A stretch of DNA of 64,000 bases from MPNP01 sp026709725 (GTDB taxonomy: Bacteria; Pseudomonadota; Alphaproteobacteria; Rhodobacterales; Rhodobacteraceae), in the NCBI GenBank assembly GCA_965200805.1, contig OZ241384.1:3162001-3226000 (forward strand). Direction: 5' to 3'. Under the pieces are notes generated by a model. It was not told the origin of the DNA, searched no databases, and saw nothing but the letters and a program-made list of their open reading frames with translations. Below are positions 45,066 to 55,355 of this stretch, piece after piece (positions within the stretch are counted from its first letter, which is position 1; each line of letters begins with the position of its first letter). The position numbers and the translations under genes were made by a program.

Positions 45066-45587
45066 TCATCGATCTTTTGCCTGCACTGTTCTGCCCCGGT
45101 CGCCCTCACTGCCTGCAATATGGTGATCAGCGTCATGTGCATCAAGGAGTCGGGTCACAGTGGCCGCCTCCTCCCCATCAAGCTCAATGGCTTCAGGATC
45201 ACGATGACTTCGAAAGCGGTGGAGCAGCACCAGCATGATCCCAAGAAGCAAAAGCAGGGGCGCCGAGAGGTACAGACCCAGATTGACCCGGTTCATTCTG
45301 GGGACAAACAGGGCAACATCGCCATAGCGGCTGGCAACAAAGTCATAGATTTCATGGTTTGTGCGACCCGCGCTGACCTGCTCTCGCACCAGAATGCGCA
45401 GATCCCGTGCCAGACTCGATGCGGAATCATCAATTGACTCATTTTGACAGACCAAGCAACGGATGTTCTTGGTGATGGCCCGGGCCCGCTCCTCAAGAGC
45501 GGGGTCAGCAAGCCGCTCATCGGGCTCGATCGCATGGGCCGGCAGCATCAGGAGGATCAGAAGAATCCCACCGAGAAAATCTTTCAT
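45066..45587 (-). CDS. ccmH: Cytochrome c maturation protein CcmH
   Basis: A 173-residue membrane protein that reduces apocytochrome c before heme attachment. The signal/anchor segment is residues 4-19 (FLGGILLILLMLPAHA). The redox motif is NIRCLVCQNESIDDSAS (C-x-x-C), followed by VASRYGDVALFVPRMNRVN and a transmembrane segment (LYLSAPLLLLLGIMLVLL). The C-terminal soluble tail is charged. The start overlaps the stop of ccmF by one base (TGATG), so the two are coupled. No ccmG thioredoxin gene lies between them. Confidence 0.95.
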   Translation of the reverse strand: MKDFLGGILLILLMLPAHAIEPDERLADPALEERARAITKNIRCLVCQNESIDDSASSLARDLRILVREQVSAGRTNHEIYDFVASRYGDVALFVPRMNRVNLGLYLSAPLLLLLGIMLVLLHRFRSHRDPEAIELDGEEAATVTRLLDAHDADHHIAGSEGDRGRTVQAKDR

Positions 45588-47551
45588 CAGACGTCCTGGT
45601 CAATGATCCTGGTGTTGGCAGCAAATCGCCGCGCACTGCCCCAGAGACTGACAAGGCCACCAAGAGATGCGCATGCAGCCCCAAGCCAAATCCAGATGAC
45701 GAGCGGCTTGATGTAGATCCGGATTGTACGCTGACCGTCAGGTTTCGCTTCACCCATCACCGCATAAAGATCACGCAGGAGCGTGGCATGGATCGCGGCC
45801 TCTGTTGTTGAGGTCCCTGCAGCAGAATAGAATCGGATTTGCGGATTGAGTGTCTCCGAACGGCGACCCCCTGTCATCCTGATCGTGCCCATTTCTGCGA
45901 TGTAATTTGGTCCCTCGACGATCTCAACACCCTGATATTCAACCCTATAGGTCCCAACTGTAAACGTATCACCCGGTCTTGCATGGCGAATGTCCTCGAT
46001 CTCGCAGCTCGTCACGGCAGAAATTCCCATAAGCATCAGACCAAAACCGATATGTCCAAGCAGTTTACCATAATCGCTTGCCGGCAGATATCGGAGCCAG
46101 ACAAGTGAGTGGGTCACTGGAGCCCTGCCGAGGCGAATCTTGTTGGCATGGTCGGCGCAGGCCCCGGCGATGATCCAGGTTGCCAGTGCCAGACCGAGAA
46201 TTCCCAGGGTATGACCAAAACCATGCATGGCCAGTGCACCGGTCACGAGAAGGAGAGTCAGAATCGCCGGCAGCCGGACATTATGGAGGGATGCACCGAG
46301 TGTGCTGCGCTTCCAGGCAAATGTTGAACCAACGGGCAGGATCAGGGCCAGTGCCATGGCAAAAGGCAGAAAGACGGCATTGAAATACGGCGGGCCGACC
46401 GAAAGCATGGTTCCAGTCGAAATCTCAACGATGACGGGCCAGAAGGTGCCAACAAGAATTGTGCCGGCACTGACGGTCAGAAGGACATTGTTGGCCAGAA
46501 GCGCCTGTTCCCGGCTGACGAGGGCAAATGACCCTCCCCCGACAATTCTTGGTGAGCGAATGGCATAGAGGGTGAGTGCTCCACCGGTAAAAAAGAGCAG
46601 GATAAAGAGGATGACGATGCCCCGGGTTGGATCACTGGCAAAGGCATGCACCGAGGTGATGATTCCGGACCGGACAAGAAATGTTCCGAGGAGTGAGAGC
46701 GAAAATCCCGCAATGGCCAGGAGCACGGTCCAGCTTGCAAGACATCCGCGGCGCTCGACAACGCGGACGGAGTGGAGCAGCGCTGTCGCCAGAAGCCAGG
46801 GCATGAAGGAAACGTTTTCAACCGGGTCCCAAAACCACCATCCACCCCAGCCCAATTCATAATAGGCCCACCAGGACCCGAGTGCGATTCCAAGTGAAAG
46901 AAAAATCCAGGAGACCAGAATCCAGGGCCGGACCCATTGGGCCCAGGCGGCATCGGCACGCCCTGCAATCAGGGCCGCAACGGCAAAACTGTAGGGGACA
47001 GCCAGCCCGACATAGCCAAGATAAAGCAGAGGGGGGTGCAGCGCGAGAGCCGGATCCTGCAGGAGCGGGTTCAGGTCATTGCCATTGAATGGCGGGTTGA
47101 GAACCCGTGCAAATGGATTGGATGTCAGGAGAACAAATGCAATCAGGGCTGTGCTGATGACCGAAAGAATGACCAGAACGAGGGTTTTCAGGACTGGCGC
47201 AAGCCGGTTCGCAGTGATTGCCACGAGACACGAAAACAGGGCGAGGATCAAAAGCCAGAGCATCATGGATCCCTCGTGGTTCCCCCAGACTCCGGCCAGT
47301 CGGTAAAGCAGTGGTTTGTCGGTATGGGAATGATTGATGACCAGTCGGACAGAAAAATCCGAGCCGATGAAGGCCCGGGTGAGGATGACGTAGGACACTG
47401 CAATCAGTGTAAACTGCAGGATTGCAAGCGGTCGCCCGATACCAACCCAGTTATGCCAACGGCGGATCAGTGCCAGTGACGGGAGCAGGACCCCCAAGAT
47501 TGCAACCCCCATGGCCAGAACAAGTGCGATATGTCCGGTTGCAATAAACAT
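45587..47551 (-). CDS. ccmF: Cytochrome c heme lyase subunit CcmF
   Basis: A 654-residue integral membrane protein with about 14-15 hydrophobic segments that transfers heme from CcmE to apocytochrome c together with CcmH. The tryptophan-rich heme motif is GWGGWWFWDPVENVSFMPWL. Heme-ligand histidine contexts VWGNHEGSMMLWLL and DPALALHPPLLYLGYVG are present. The large periplasmic domain near the C terminus contains GPNYIAEMGTIRM. GGAGGTG precedes the ATG. Together with ccmH it forms an operon, from which ccmE (56314) is now separated by about 8.8 kb. Confidence 0.97.
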   Translation of the reverse strand: MFIATGHIALVLAMGVAILGVLLPSLALIRRWHNWVGIGRPLAILQFTLIAVSYVILTRAFIGSDFSVRLVINHSHTDKPLLYRLAGVWGNHEGSMMLWLLILALFSCLVAITANRLAPVLKTLVLVILSVISTALIAFVLLTSNPFARVLNPPFNGNDLNPLLQDPALALHPPLLYLGYVGLAVPYSFAVAALIAGRADAAWAQWVRPWILVSWIFLSLGIALGSWWAYYELGWGGWWFWDPVENVSFMPWLLATALLHSVRVVERRGCLASWTVLLAIAGFSLSLLGTFLVRSGIITSVHAFASDPTRGIVILFILLFFTGGALTLYAIRSPRIVGGGSFALVSREQALLANNVLLTVSAGTILVGTFWPVIVEISTGTMLSVGPPYFNAVFLPFAMALALILPVGSTFAWKRSTLGASLHNVRLPAILTLLLVTGALAMHGFGHTLGILGLALATWIIAGACADHANKIRLGRAPVTHSLVWLRYLPASDYGKLLGHIGFGLMLMGISAVTSCEIEDIRHARPGDTFTVGTYRVEYQGVEIVEGPNYIAEMGTIRMTGGRRSETLNPQIRFYSAAGTSTTEAAIHATLLRDLYAVMGEAKPDGQRTIRIYIKPLVIWIWLGAACASLGGLVSLWGSARRFAANTRIIDQDV

Positions 47552-47727
47552 CAGATATTCGGTTTCACCTCCGCATCACGGACATGTCGTTGTGCATTCT
47601 GTTGACAATTCCGGACGATGGAGATTTCAACGGGGTCTTTTTCTGGATCATTCTGCAGTCTATCCGTCATGCCGATACGCGGAATCATTGGGGAATTGTG
47701 TAACTGGATCGGAAACCTTTCTGTCCA

Positions 47728-48144
47728 TTATCCGTGCCGCTCCAGCCGGAATTTCCAATTCAATTCCTCTTTCGATGCCCGACTCCCGCTGCGGGTTTCA
47801 ACATTCCCGGACAACAATTCCTCCATTGCCGCAGCGAATTCATCCATCGTGAGCGGATCGTATTCGAGCATGATGGCCTGTTCGGTGTCATGTCGCGAGA
47901 AGAGGTCCGTGTTCTGGCTCCGGTAACAGGTGGTGATCAGTTTCTTGAGGCCGAGATGGTCGAAGTTGTGGCTGAAGTGGTGGAGGAAATTGCTGATGCG
48001 CGGATCGTCGCAGTTGTAGTAGACCGTCCTGCCCCTGAAGTGATCCTTGTAATGAGAGAGTTCCTTCTCGATGTCCGTGAGTTGGGTGTAGAACTCATCC
48101 TTCCTATTCCGCTTGGCCTGATTGAGATTTGCGTTCAGTGCCAT
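47728..48144 (-). pseudogene. N-terminal fragment of an EcoRI-type adenine methyltransferase
   Basis: About 138 codons that begin like EcoRI-family adenine-specific methylases: MALNANLNQAKRNRKDEFYT, DIEKELSHYKDHFRGRTVYY, CDDPRISNFLHHFSHNFDHL and GLKKLITTCYRSQ. The full family is more than 300 residues and carries the catalytic NPPF motif further on; here the frame ends before it, and the last 20 or so residues look unrelated. This is therefore a truncated relic, not an active methylase. It is the left-most element of the block that separates ccmF from ccmE. Confidence 0.75.
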
Positions 48145-48145
48145 G

Positions 48146-48469
48146 TCAGAAAGCGTCAACGCCGCATGTCATCAGGGGAAGTCTGCAAGACTTCGGGTTC
48201 TTTTTCGCACCCGCCAACCGCTCGACAGGCCTGACAGGCGCTGCATGATCCTCAAACGTTTTGGGGCCCTGTCCAGGAGCATCGGGCACACAGATGCCAA
48301 GACCGGCAGCAAGGGTATGCAACTGACCTTCTTCCCACACTGTCGTGACTCCTTTCATCGCTTTGACCAAAGACCCGATCTTGCGTTTCGGATATTCAGT
48401 CTTCTTGCCTACCTTCCGGGTCTCCCGCAAGGAATCGTTCTTCAGCTGAATCTGATCCTCATCCGTCAT
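48146..48469 (-). CDS. Hypothetical fragment upstream of the methylase relic
   Basis: An open frame of 107 codons from an ATG at 48469 that ends within the start region of the methylase fragment. The first half (SLRETRKVGKKTEYPKRKIG, then AMKGVTTVWEEGQLHTLAAG) has the composition of a real basic protein; the second half is Pro/Gly/Arg-rich and doubtful. I do not recognise it. It may be another relic of the same restriction island. Confidence 0.25.
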   Translation of the reverse strand: MTDEDQIQLKNDSLRETRKVGKKTEYPKRKIGSLVKAMKGVTTVWEEGQLHTLAAGLGICVPDAPGQGPKTFEDHAAPVRPVERLAGAKKNPKSCRLPLMTCGVDAF

Positions 48470-48654
48470 GCTGTCAATCCCGTCTCGACACATCCCCCCA
48501 GAGCATCCTCAATTCCACCCCGATTTGGAAGAGGCATCCAGCGACCCGGGTTCTGCATCCAAAGGCGTTCACTGTCGGGAAAACCGCAACACCCCCGCCA
48601 TTCACTGCCATCATACGCCGGCATCTCTCGCCGCCCGCCGACCCTCTCGCTCCC

Positions 48655-48860
48655 TTCTTGCCAAGAGGTTCCCTGAAACGGGTGCGCCTGCCCTTCATGT
48701 TCGAGGCGGGGTCCTCCATCCGGTTGATGGTGTCACGGCGCATGTTGCCGTCGTTCAGGTGCAGTGTCGCCTCACTCACGCAGCACGGCAAATGCTGTCC
48801 CGGCACATGGTGCCAGGTGCCGCGCAGGAACATGCCTGACCACATTCAGATGTCCGCGGC
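48655..48860 (-). pseudogene. IS1595-family transposase, C-terminal remnant
   Basis: About 60 codons read LRGTWHHVPGQHLPCCVSEA, LHLNDGNMRRDTINRMED and NMKGRRTRFREP, matching the end of IS1595-type (ISXO2-like) transposases, where a G-T-x-H-H motif precedes R-x-x-x-E and L-N-x-G-N. A TGA interrupts the frame immediately upstream at the position of the conserved E-S-x-W motif, and the catalytic domain is not found. It is dead and shows that mobile-element activity took part in building this block. Confidence 0.65.
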
Positions 48861-49262
48861 AACTCCCGCACCAATCGCTGTGGCGGTTCCCCCGGCTTCC
48901 AGCATCTTTTCCCCTCTCATTCCGTCTCTTGCGGAATAATATATTCGAGGTCAAGAGGCCATGCGGGCTCAGCTGCACAATTCCCGATCATAACAGATAC
49001 ATGCGTGCTCATGCCGGAGCGGACCGGATACGCTGATCCCGACATAACGGGGTCGGGTTCCCCCGAATGACCGCGACTGACCGGAACAGGGACACATGCT
49101 GTCGGAACACCCCCTACCCGGTTCCCTTCGAACATGGCTGATGATTCCTCTGGCGGGTGATCCGGTCGGTTCATTGCAAATCGGTCAGTGGGCGGTATAT
49201 CAGGGGGAACGGTCGGTTGCGACATTTGACCGGCCAATGCTACACACGGAAGGACTCTTTTC
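48861..49262. other. 402-bp region upstream of the peptide transporter operon
   Basis: No gene recognised. TTGCGA at 49217-49222 with TACACA 18 bases further on could be a weak promoter for the downstream operon, about 20 bp before its start. Confidence 0.4.
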
Positions 49263-50843
49263 ATGACAAGAAAAAACCTGCTCTCAACAATGGCCATGCT
49301 GCTGGTCATGATGGGGGCTGCAACTGCCGAGACAATCAACTGGGCCCGCTCAGGTGACAGTCTTACCATGGACCCGCATGCACAGAATGAAGGTCCGACC
49401 CATACGCTCGCGCATCAGATCTATGAAACGCTCATCAAGCGCGATATGACCGGTGCAGCCGTACCCTCGCTTGCCACCGAGTGGGGACCCTCGCCCGACA
49501 ACCCGAATATCTGGAATTTCGTTCTGCGGGAAGGGGTCACATTCCACAATGGTGCCGAGTTTGACTCGGAGGACGTCGTCTTCAGCTACGAGCGTGCAAT
49601 GACCGAGGATTCCGACATGAAGGAGCTTCTTGCATCTGTGAAGGAAGTCCGCGCAAATGGCAAATACGGATTCCAGATCGAGACAGATGGTCCAAACCCG
49701 ATTCTTCCAGCCAACCTGAATGACATCTTCATTCTCGACAAGGGATGGACCGAGGACAACAACAGTGTCAAGGTCCAGGACTTCGAGGGTGGCGAGGAAA
49801 CCTATGCGTCACGCAATGCCAACGGCACGGGTGCCTACATGCTGATCGAGCGCGTTCCTGACACAAAAACCGTTCTGCGCGCCAATCCCGATTATTGGGG
49901 CATCGGAACCTTTCCGCTGGAAGTGACAGAGATCAACTATACGCCCATCAAGAATGCAGCAACACGCGTTGCAGCCCTCCTCTCGGGTGAAGTTGATTTC
50001 ATTCAGGATGTACCGGTGCAAGATCTTGCCCGTGTTGACGGTGATGCCGACCTCAAGGTCCAGGTCGCACCACAGAACCGGGTCATCTTTTTCGGCATGA
50101 ATGTCGGATCCCCGGATCTTGAAATGGATGACGTTGAGGGGGCAAATCCGCTTGCTGATGTCCGGGTCCGGACCGCGATGAACATCGCGATCAATCGTGA
50201 GGCGATCAAGCAGGTTGTCATGCGCGACCAGTCCATACCGGCAGGGATTGTCATGCCGCCGTTCGTGAATGGCTACACCGAGGCACTTGACCGGATTCCG
50301 GCCTATGACATCGAGACAGCGAAAGCCCTGATGGCAGAAGCCGGATATGGCGACGGATTTACGATTACACTGCACTGCCCGAATGATCGCTACATCAACG
50401 ATGAGGCGATCTGCCAGGCTGCGGTGGGCATGTTTGCCCAGATCGGAATTGCGGTGAACATGGATGCACGGCCCAAGGCACAGCACTTTCCATTGATCCG
50501 CAACGAAGAAACGGATTTCTATCTGCTCGGCTGGGGTGTTCCCACCTATGATTCGGAATATATCTTCAATTTCCTTGTGCATACCAAAACGGACAAGCGC
50601 GGCTCTTGGAATGGCACGCGGTATTCCAACGCAGATCTGGACATGAAAATCCAGAGTCTCGCATCTGAAACAGATCTGGATGCACGCAATGCAGAGATTG
50701 GGGAAATCTGGAATGTTCTGCAGGAAGAACTCATCTATCTGCCAATCCATTACCAGGTCCTGAACTGGGGCATGAAAAATGGCATTGATACCGTTGTGGC
50801 ACCGGATGATCGTCCGCAGTTCAAATATTTCAAACTGAACTGA
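49263..50843 (+). CDS. ABC transporter substrate-binding protein, DppA/OppA-like (SBP family 5)
   Basis: A 526-residue periplasmic binding protein. Residues 1-22 are a Sec signal (MTRKNLLSTMAMLLVMMGAA) cleaved near ATA-E. The family signature is IYETLIKRDMTGAAVPSLAT, followed by WNFVLREGVTFHNGAEFDSE and AMTEDSDM. The C-terminal lobe contains DFYLLGWGVPTYDSEYIFNF. GGAAGGA precedes the ATG. Such proteins bind di- or oligopeptides, opines, nickel complexes or similar ligands; the ligand here is not known. It opens a four-gene operon with two permeases and a double ATPase. Confidence 0.93.
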   Translation: MTRKNLLSTMAMLLVMMGAATAETINWARSGDSLTMDPHAQNEGPTHTLAHQIYETLIKRDMTGAAVPSLATEWGPSPDNPNIWNFVLREGVTFHNGAEFDSEDVVFSYERAMTEDSDMKELLASVKEVRANGKYGFQIETDGPNPILPANLNDIFILDKGWTEDNNSVKVQDFEGGEETYASRNANGTGAYMLIERVPDTKTVLRANPDYWGIGTFPLEVTEINYTPIKNAATRVAALLSGEVDFIQDVPVQDLARVDGDADLKVQVAPQNRVIFFGMNVGSPDLEMDDVEGANPLADVRVRTAMNIAINREAIKQVVMRDQSIPAGIVMPPFVNGYTEALDRIPAYDIETAKALMAEAGYGDGFTITLHCPNDRYINDEAICQAAVGMFAQIGIAVNMDARPKAQHFPLIRNEETDFYLLGWGVPTYDSEYIFNFLVHTKTDKRGSWNGTRYSNADLDMKIQSLASETDLDARNAEIGEIWNVLQEELIYLPIHYQVLNWGMKNGIDTVVAPDDRPQFKYFKLN

Positions 50844-51009
50844 TCGGTGGACCGGGCGTCACGGCGCCCGGTCAGCCCATCCGGCCAGCGTCCTGGTCCC
50901 GATTTCCGACCCCATGCTGATTGCGGTTCTGAAATCACCGTTCATGCGCCCGGGCATGCTCGGAGCAAAGAGCGATTCCGGATTGACGGCCAGCCGGGAG
51001 CGACGCTGA

Positions 51010-51990
51010 ATGCTGTCCTATGTTGCCCGCCGAGCAGCACAATCGGTCCTTGTCCTGATCGCTGTTGGGCTGGTGGCATTCTCAATGTTCCGGTTTGTCG
51101 GTGATCCGGTCGAGAACATGCTCGGGCAGGAGCGCACGGATGCCGACATCGCACGCCTGACCGAGCAGCTGGGCCTGAACGAGCCGTTTCCGGTGCAATA
51201 CTGGAATTTCCTGACTCGAGCGGCCCAGGGTGATCTCGGGATCAGTTTTCGGCAGGGTCGTCCGGTTGTTGATATCTTTATCGAGCGCCTGCCGGCAACG
51301 CTGGAACTGGCCATCACATCGGCACTCTTCGCTCTGATCGTCGGTGTGTTTTTTGGCATCTACACCGCAATTCACCGCCGCGGGCTCATTGCCAACCTCA
51401 TCCTGACAGTTTCGCTCATTGGTGTATCGCTCCCCACGTTTCTGATTGGCATCCTGCTGATCTATATCTTTGCCGTCGAGTTGGGGTGGCTGCCGAGTTT
51501 CGGGCGTGGTGATGTTGTGCAGATCGGCTGGTGGTCGACAGGCCTCCTGACCGCCTCCGGCACCAAGGCGCTGATCTTGCCGGCGCTGACGCTCGGGCTG
51601 TATCAGATGACCCTGATCATGCGCCTTGTGCGCGCCGAGATGTCAGAAGTCCTCCGCCAGGACTACATCCGCTTCGCCCGGGCCCGCGGTTTGTCGGAGC
51701 GGGCGATCAACTACCGTCATGCCGTCAAGAATACCCTGATTCCTGTGATCACAATCACGGGACTGCAACTCGGCTCGATCATTGCATTTGCCATCATAAC
51801 AGAGACTGTCTTTCAGTGGCCGGGCGTTGGGCTGCTCTTCATCGACTCGATCCAGTTTGTCGATGTCCCCGTAATGGCTGCCTATCTGATGATGATTGCG
51901 GTCATGTTTGTCGCCATCAATTTCATTGTTGACATGCTCTATCTGGCAATCGATCCCCGTCTTCGGGACGGTGATGCCGAGATCAGCTGA
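51010..51990 (+). CDS. ABC transporter permease, DppB-like
   Basis: A 326-residue inner-membrane permease. It begins MLSYVARRAAQSVLVLIAVG, the standard DppB start with its first transmembrane segment. The family sequence continues with GDPVENMLGQERTDADIARL and LGLNEPFPVQYWNFLTRAAQ, and the EAA loop is YIRFARARGLSERAINYRHA. ITETVFQWPGVGLLFIDSIQ is near the C terminus. It starts 166 bp after the binding protein; GGGAG lies upstream. Its stop overlaps the next start by one base. Confidence 0.95.
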   Translation: MLSYVARRAAQSVLVLIAVGLVAFSMFRFVGDPVENMLGQERTDADIARLTEQLGLNEPFPVQYWNFLTRAAQGDLGISFRQGRPVVDIFIERLPATLELAITSALFALIVGVFFGIYTAIHRRGLIANLILTVSLIGVSLPTFLIGILLIYIFAVELGWLPSFGRGDVVQIGWWSTGLLTASGTKALILPALTLGLYQMTLIMRLVRAEMSEVLRQDYIRFARARGLSERAINYRHAVKNTLIPVITITGLQLGSIIAFAIITETVFQWPGVGLLFIDSIQFVDVPVMAAYLMMIAVMFVAINFIVDMLYLAIDPRLRDGDAEIS

Positions 51991-52907
51991 TGGGACGCCT
52001 GCGCAGAGCCATTGAGAGCGATCTTTTCTGGTCATTCAGGAACAGCCCGGTCGCGGTGGTTTCGGCATGCATCTCAATCACGCTGATCCTTGCTGCAATC
52101 CTTGCCCCGCTCATCGCCCCATACAACCCCTTTGACCCTGCCACACTGAACCTGATGAATGGTTTCTCACGACCGATGGAGCCGAACGCATTTACCGGTG
52201 ACACCTTCTGGCTTGGTGCTGACGATCAGGGCCGGGACATGTTCTCAACCATCCTCTATGGCATGCGCATCTCGTTGTTCGTCGGATTCATGGCTGTCCT
52301 TTTCGCCATGGTCATCGGTGTGGTCCTCGGGCTGGTTGCAGCCTATGTCGGCGGCAGGACCGATGTGGTCATCATGCGTGTGGCCGACGTCCAGCTGACA
52401 TTTCCTGCAATTCTGGTCGCGATGCTCATCTTCGGGATCGCCAAGGGATTCACCCCTGTCCATCTGCGCGATCAGATGGCCGTCTGGGTTCTAATCCTGT
52501 CGATCGGTCTTTCGGACTGGGTCCAGTTTGCCCGTGTGACCCGCGGAACTGCACTTGTTGAGAAACAGAAGGAGTATATCGAGGCGGCGATCCTGATCGG
52601 CCGCAGGCCCGGCGCGATCATCTTTCGTCATATCCTGCCCAATGTTCTCTCACCGATTCTGGTCATTGCCACGATTTCATTGGCCCTTGCAATCATCACT
52701 GAAGCAACGCTCAGCTTTCTTGGTGTCGGCGCTCCACCGACCGAACCCTCGCTTGGGACACTCATCCGGATTGGTCAGGGTTTTCTGTTTTCCGGTGAAT
52801 GGTGGATTCTGCTCTTTCCCGCAATGACACTGCTGCTCCTGGCGCTCTCGGTCAACCTTCTTGGTGACTGGTTGCGGGATGCACTCAACCCGAAACTCGA
52901 TGACTGA
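51990..52907 (+). CDS. ABC transporter permease, DppC-like
   Basis: A 305-residue permease that pairs with the DppB-like protein. Typical sequence is SFRNSPVAVVSACISITLIL (first membrane segment), FWLGADDQGRDMFSTILYGM, and the EAA loop QKEYIEAAILIGRRPGAIIF. LSFLGVGAPPTEPSLGTLI is the conserved end motif of DppC permeases. Both ends overlap neighbours by one base, consistent with strict co-translation. Confidence 0.95.
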   Translation: MGRLRRAIESDLFWSFRNSPVAVVSACISITLILAAILAPLIAPYNPFDPATLNLMNGFSRPMEPNAFTGDTFWLGADDQGRDMFSTILYGMRISLFVGFMAVLFAMVIGVVLGLVAAYVGGRTDVVIMRVADVQLTFPAILVAMLIFGIAKGFTPVHLRDQMAVWVLILSIGLSDWVQFARVTRGTALVEKQKEYIEAAILIGRRPGAIIFRHILPNVLSPILVIATISLALAIITEATLSFLGVGAPPTEPSLGTLIRIGQGFLFSGEWWILLFPAMTLLLLALSVNLLGDWLRDALNPKLDD

Positions 52908-54619
52908 TGCCACTGCTTGATATCCGGAATATGTGCGTTGATTTCCCGGATCGCCATGGGGTTCTCACGGCTGTTGATGACGTTTCGATTGAGGTCGCGG
53001 CGGGCGAGATTCTTGGCATCGTTGGTGAATCCGGTGCCGGAAAATCAACCATTGGCAATGCCGTCATGGGGCTCCTGCAGGCCCCCGGACGCCTTCGTTC
53101 CGGTGACATTTTTCTGAATGGTGACCGGATCAACGGACTCAACGAAGAAGCCATGCGCAAACTTCGCGGCAAGCGGATCGGGATGATCTTTCAGGATCCC
53201 CTCACGTCCCTGAACCCGATCGAGACCATCGAAAGACAGCTCGTGGAGACCATCGAGGAGCATCTGCAACTCTCGCAGAGCGCGGCACGCGGGCGGGCCA
53301 TCAACCTCCTGGAAAGCGTCGGGATCAGGAACGCCCCCTCCCGCATCAAACAGTATCCGCACCAGTTTTCGGGCGGCATGCGGCAACGTGCGGTGATCGC
53401 ACTTGCCCTTTGCGCCGAGCCTGAACTCATCATTGCGGATGAACCGACGACCGCTCTTGATGTCTCCATCCAGGCCCAGATTCTGGATTTGATCCGGACA
53501 CTCTGTCATGACAGGCAGGTTGGCGTCATTCTGGTCACGCACGACATGGGCGTCATCGCCGAAACGGCAGATCGGGTGGCCGTCATGCACAAGGGCCGCC
53601 TCATTGAAACGGGAACGACAGCCCAGGTGACGCAGGCCCCGCGCGAGCCCTACACGAAGTCACTGGTCGGGGCTGTGCCGCCCCCATCCAGAAAAATCGA
53701 TCGATTTCCAAAAGTTGCATTCGCCGAAACCGACCATGCCGCCGATCAGGATTTCAACCCCACCACGCACTGGCTTGGGCAGGGAGAGAAATATGATTCG
53801 AACAGCGGGATACTGCTTGATGTTCAGGGGCTCAGCAAGCGATTCGCTCTCAACAGCGCCTTCCTGAGACGCAACCGTTCCTACACAGATGCCGTTCGCA
53901 ACATCAGCTTTTCTGTGAAGGCGGGGGAAACATTCGGTCTTGTCGGTGAGTCGGGATCAGGAAAATCGACTGTTGCCCGGGTCATTACAGGAATTCACCC
54001 GGCGACATCGGGACGGATCTGTTTTTCTGATGTGGATCTTGCGAGCCTCAGATCATCAACCAGCCGCCGGCAGGTCCGGCGGGACATCCAAATGGTCTTT
54101 CAGGACCCCTACTCGTCACTGAATGGGCGCATGCGTGTCCTGTCAATCGTTGCCGAACCTCTTATCGTCAACAGACTTGCCGCTGACAGGGAGCAGCGGG
54201 AAGGCATTGTCCTCGACCTCCTCGAACTCGTCGGTCTCGGAAAAGATGCCGCCCGGAAGTATCCACATGAATTTTCAGGCGGTCAGCGCCAGCGGATTTC
54301 CATCGCCCGCGCCCTTGCCACCCGTCCGCGCTTCCTGATCTGTGATGAGCCGACCTCTGCCCTTGATGTCTCCATCCAGGCCCAGATCCTCAATCTCCTG
54401 AAAGACCTGCAGGACCAGCTCAACCTGACCTATCTCTTCATCTCGCACGACATGCCTGTCATGCGGCAGATGTGTGACCGGATTGGTGTCATGCGGCACG
54501 GAGAGTTGCTCGAGATCAGCGAAACCGAAGCGCTCTTTGAATCGCCCCGGCACAGTTACACCCGATCGCTCATCAAACTCATGCCCCAATTCCCCAAAAC
54601 CCGGCGTTCCCGTGAATGA
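52907..54619 (+). CDS. ABC transporter ATPase with two fused nucleotide-binding domains (DppD-DppF-like)
   Basis: A 570-residue protein that joins both ATPase halves of a peptide-type importer in one chain. Domain 1 has Walker A GIVGESGAGKSTIGNAVMG, signature FSGGMRQRAVIALALC and Walker B LIIADEPTTALDVS. Domain 2 has GLVGESGSGKSTVARVITG, FSGGQRQRISIARALA and LICDEPTSALDVS. The oligopeptide-family C-terminal zone (EPYTKSLVGAVPPPSRKI) closes domain 1. Fused forms are known in GsiA- and YejF-like transporters. The operon order is binding protein, two permeases, double ATPase. Confidence 0.95.
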   Translation: MPLLDIRNMCVDFPDRHGVLTAVDDVSIEVAAGEILGIVGESGAGKSTIGNAVMGLLQAPGRLRSGDIFLNGDRINGLNEEAMRKLRGKRIGMIFQDPLTSLNPIETIERQLVETIEEHLQLSQSAARGRAINLLESVGIRNAPSRIKQYPHQFSGGMRQRAVIALALCAEPELIIADEPTTALDVSIQAQILDLIRTLCHDRQVGVILVTHDMGVIAETADRVAVMHKGRLIETGTTAQVTQAPREPYTKSLVGAVPPPSRKIDRFPKVAFAETDHAADQDFNPTTHWLGQGEKYDSNSGILLDVQGLSKRFALNSAFLRRNRSYTDAVRNISFSVKAGETFGLVGESGSGKSTVARVITGIHPATSGRICFSDVDLASLRSSTSRRQVRRDIQMVFQDPYSSLNGRMRVLSIVAEPLIVNRLAADREQREGIVLDLLELVGLGKDAARKYPHEFSGGQRQRISIARALATRPRFLICDEPTSALDVSIQAQILNLLKDLQDQLNLTYLFISHDMPVMRQMCDRIGVMRHGELLEISETEALFESPRHSYTRSLIKLMPQFPKTRRSRE

Positions 54620-55355
54620 TTTCAGCAATCCATAACATGAGGGACTCCCCATACTCTCTGCAACGCTTTCCGGGCAGTCTGTCTGCACAAACCTGCCCTT
54701 CATCCGGGATTGTCCCAGATGATGTTGAAACCCTGAATCAGGGTAGCATTGCTTCCCCCGGAACTGCAGGGCCCGGGGTGACCTGAAACTTCGCAAGGAA
54801 GCAACACCATGACTCCATCGACCACAGACCCCGGGACCGATGCCACTCCCCCGGAAGGATCGCTCACCGCCACAGCCTACGCTGATCTCACAGAGGGTTT
54901 CGAGCCCTTCTACCGGCAACAGGTATCGCCGCCCCCAAAGACCATGACTTGGCAGATGACAGGGATGGGGCTTTTCTGGACAGCGGCGGGCATGCTGGAG
55001 ACAGAAAAGGGTTCCGGCACCCCAAGGCGTGCGGGCATCTCCCTCTTCCTGGGCAGCCCCTGATCAGGTACCGTCAGAAGACGCAGATTGTCGAGGTGAG
55101 GAAAGTCCTGTAAACGGAGGTGAGGCAGTGTCGCTCAGGGAAGCTTCAGCATGGGGTCGGACATTCCCTTTGGCATTCCCGGGTCCGGAATATTCATCAA
55201 TGGCAAATGTGTGTGATGACCATATTCATTCCTGCCAGGGCTGATGGATTTCTGTTTGACATGGAAGGTGATTGCGGCAGAGTCATGCGTGGGTTGGTGC
55301 ATCCGTGCGGGGTGCTCAGTCGTGATGTATTTAGGTGAATGAGATAGGTCGAGCC
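54620..55355. other. 736-bp region without a convincing gene
   Basis: After the peptide transporter operon. CCCTGA-A-TCAGGG at 54731-54743 is a perfect short palindrome, possibly part of a terminator, but no T tract follows. A plus frame at 54809-55063 (84 codons) has no similarity that I recognise. Confidence 0.5.
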
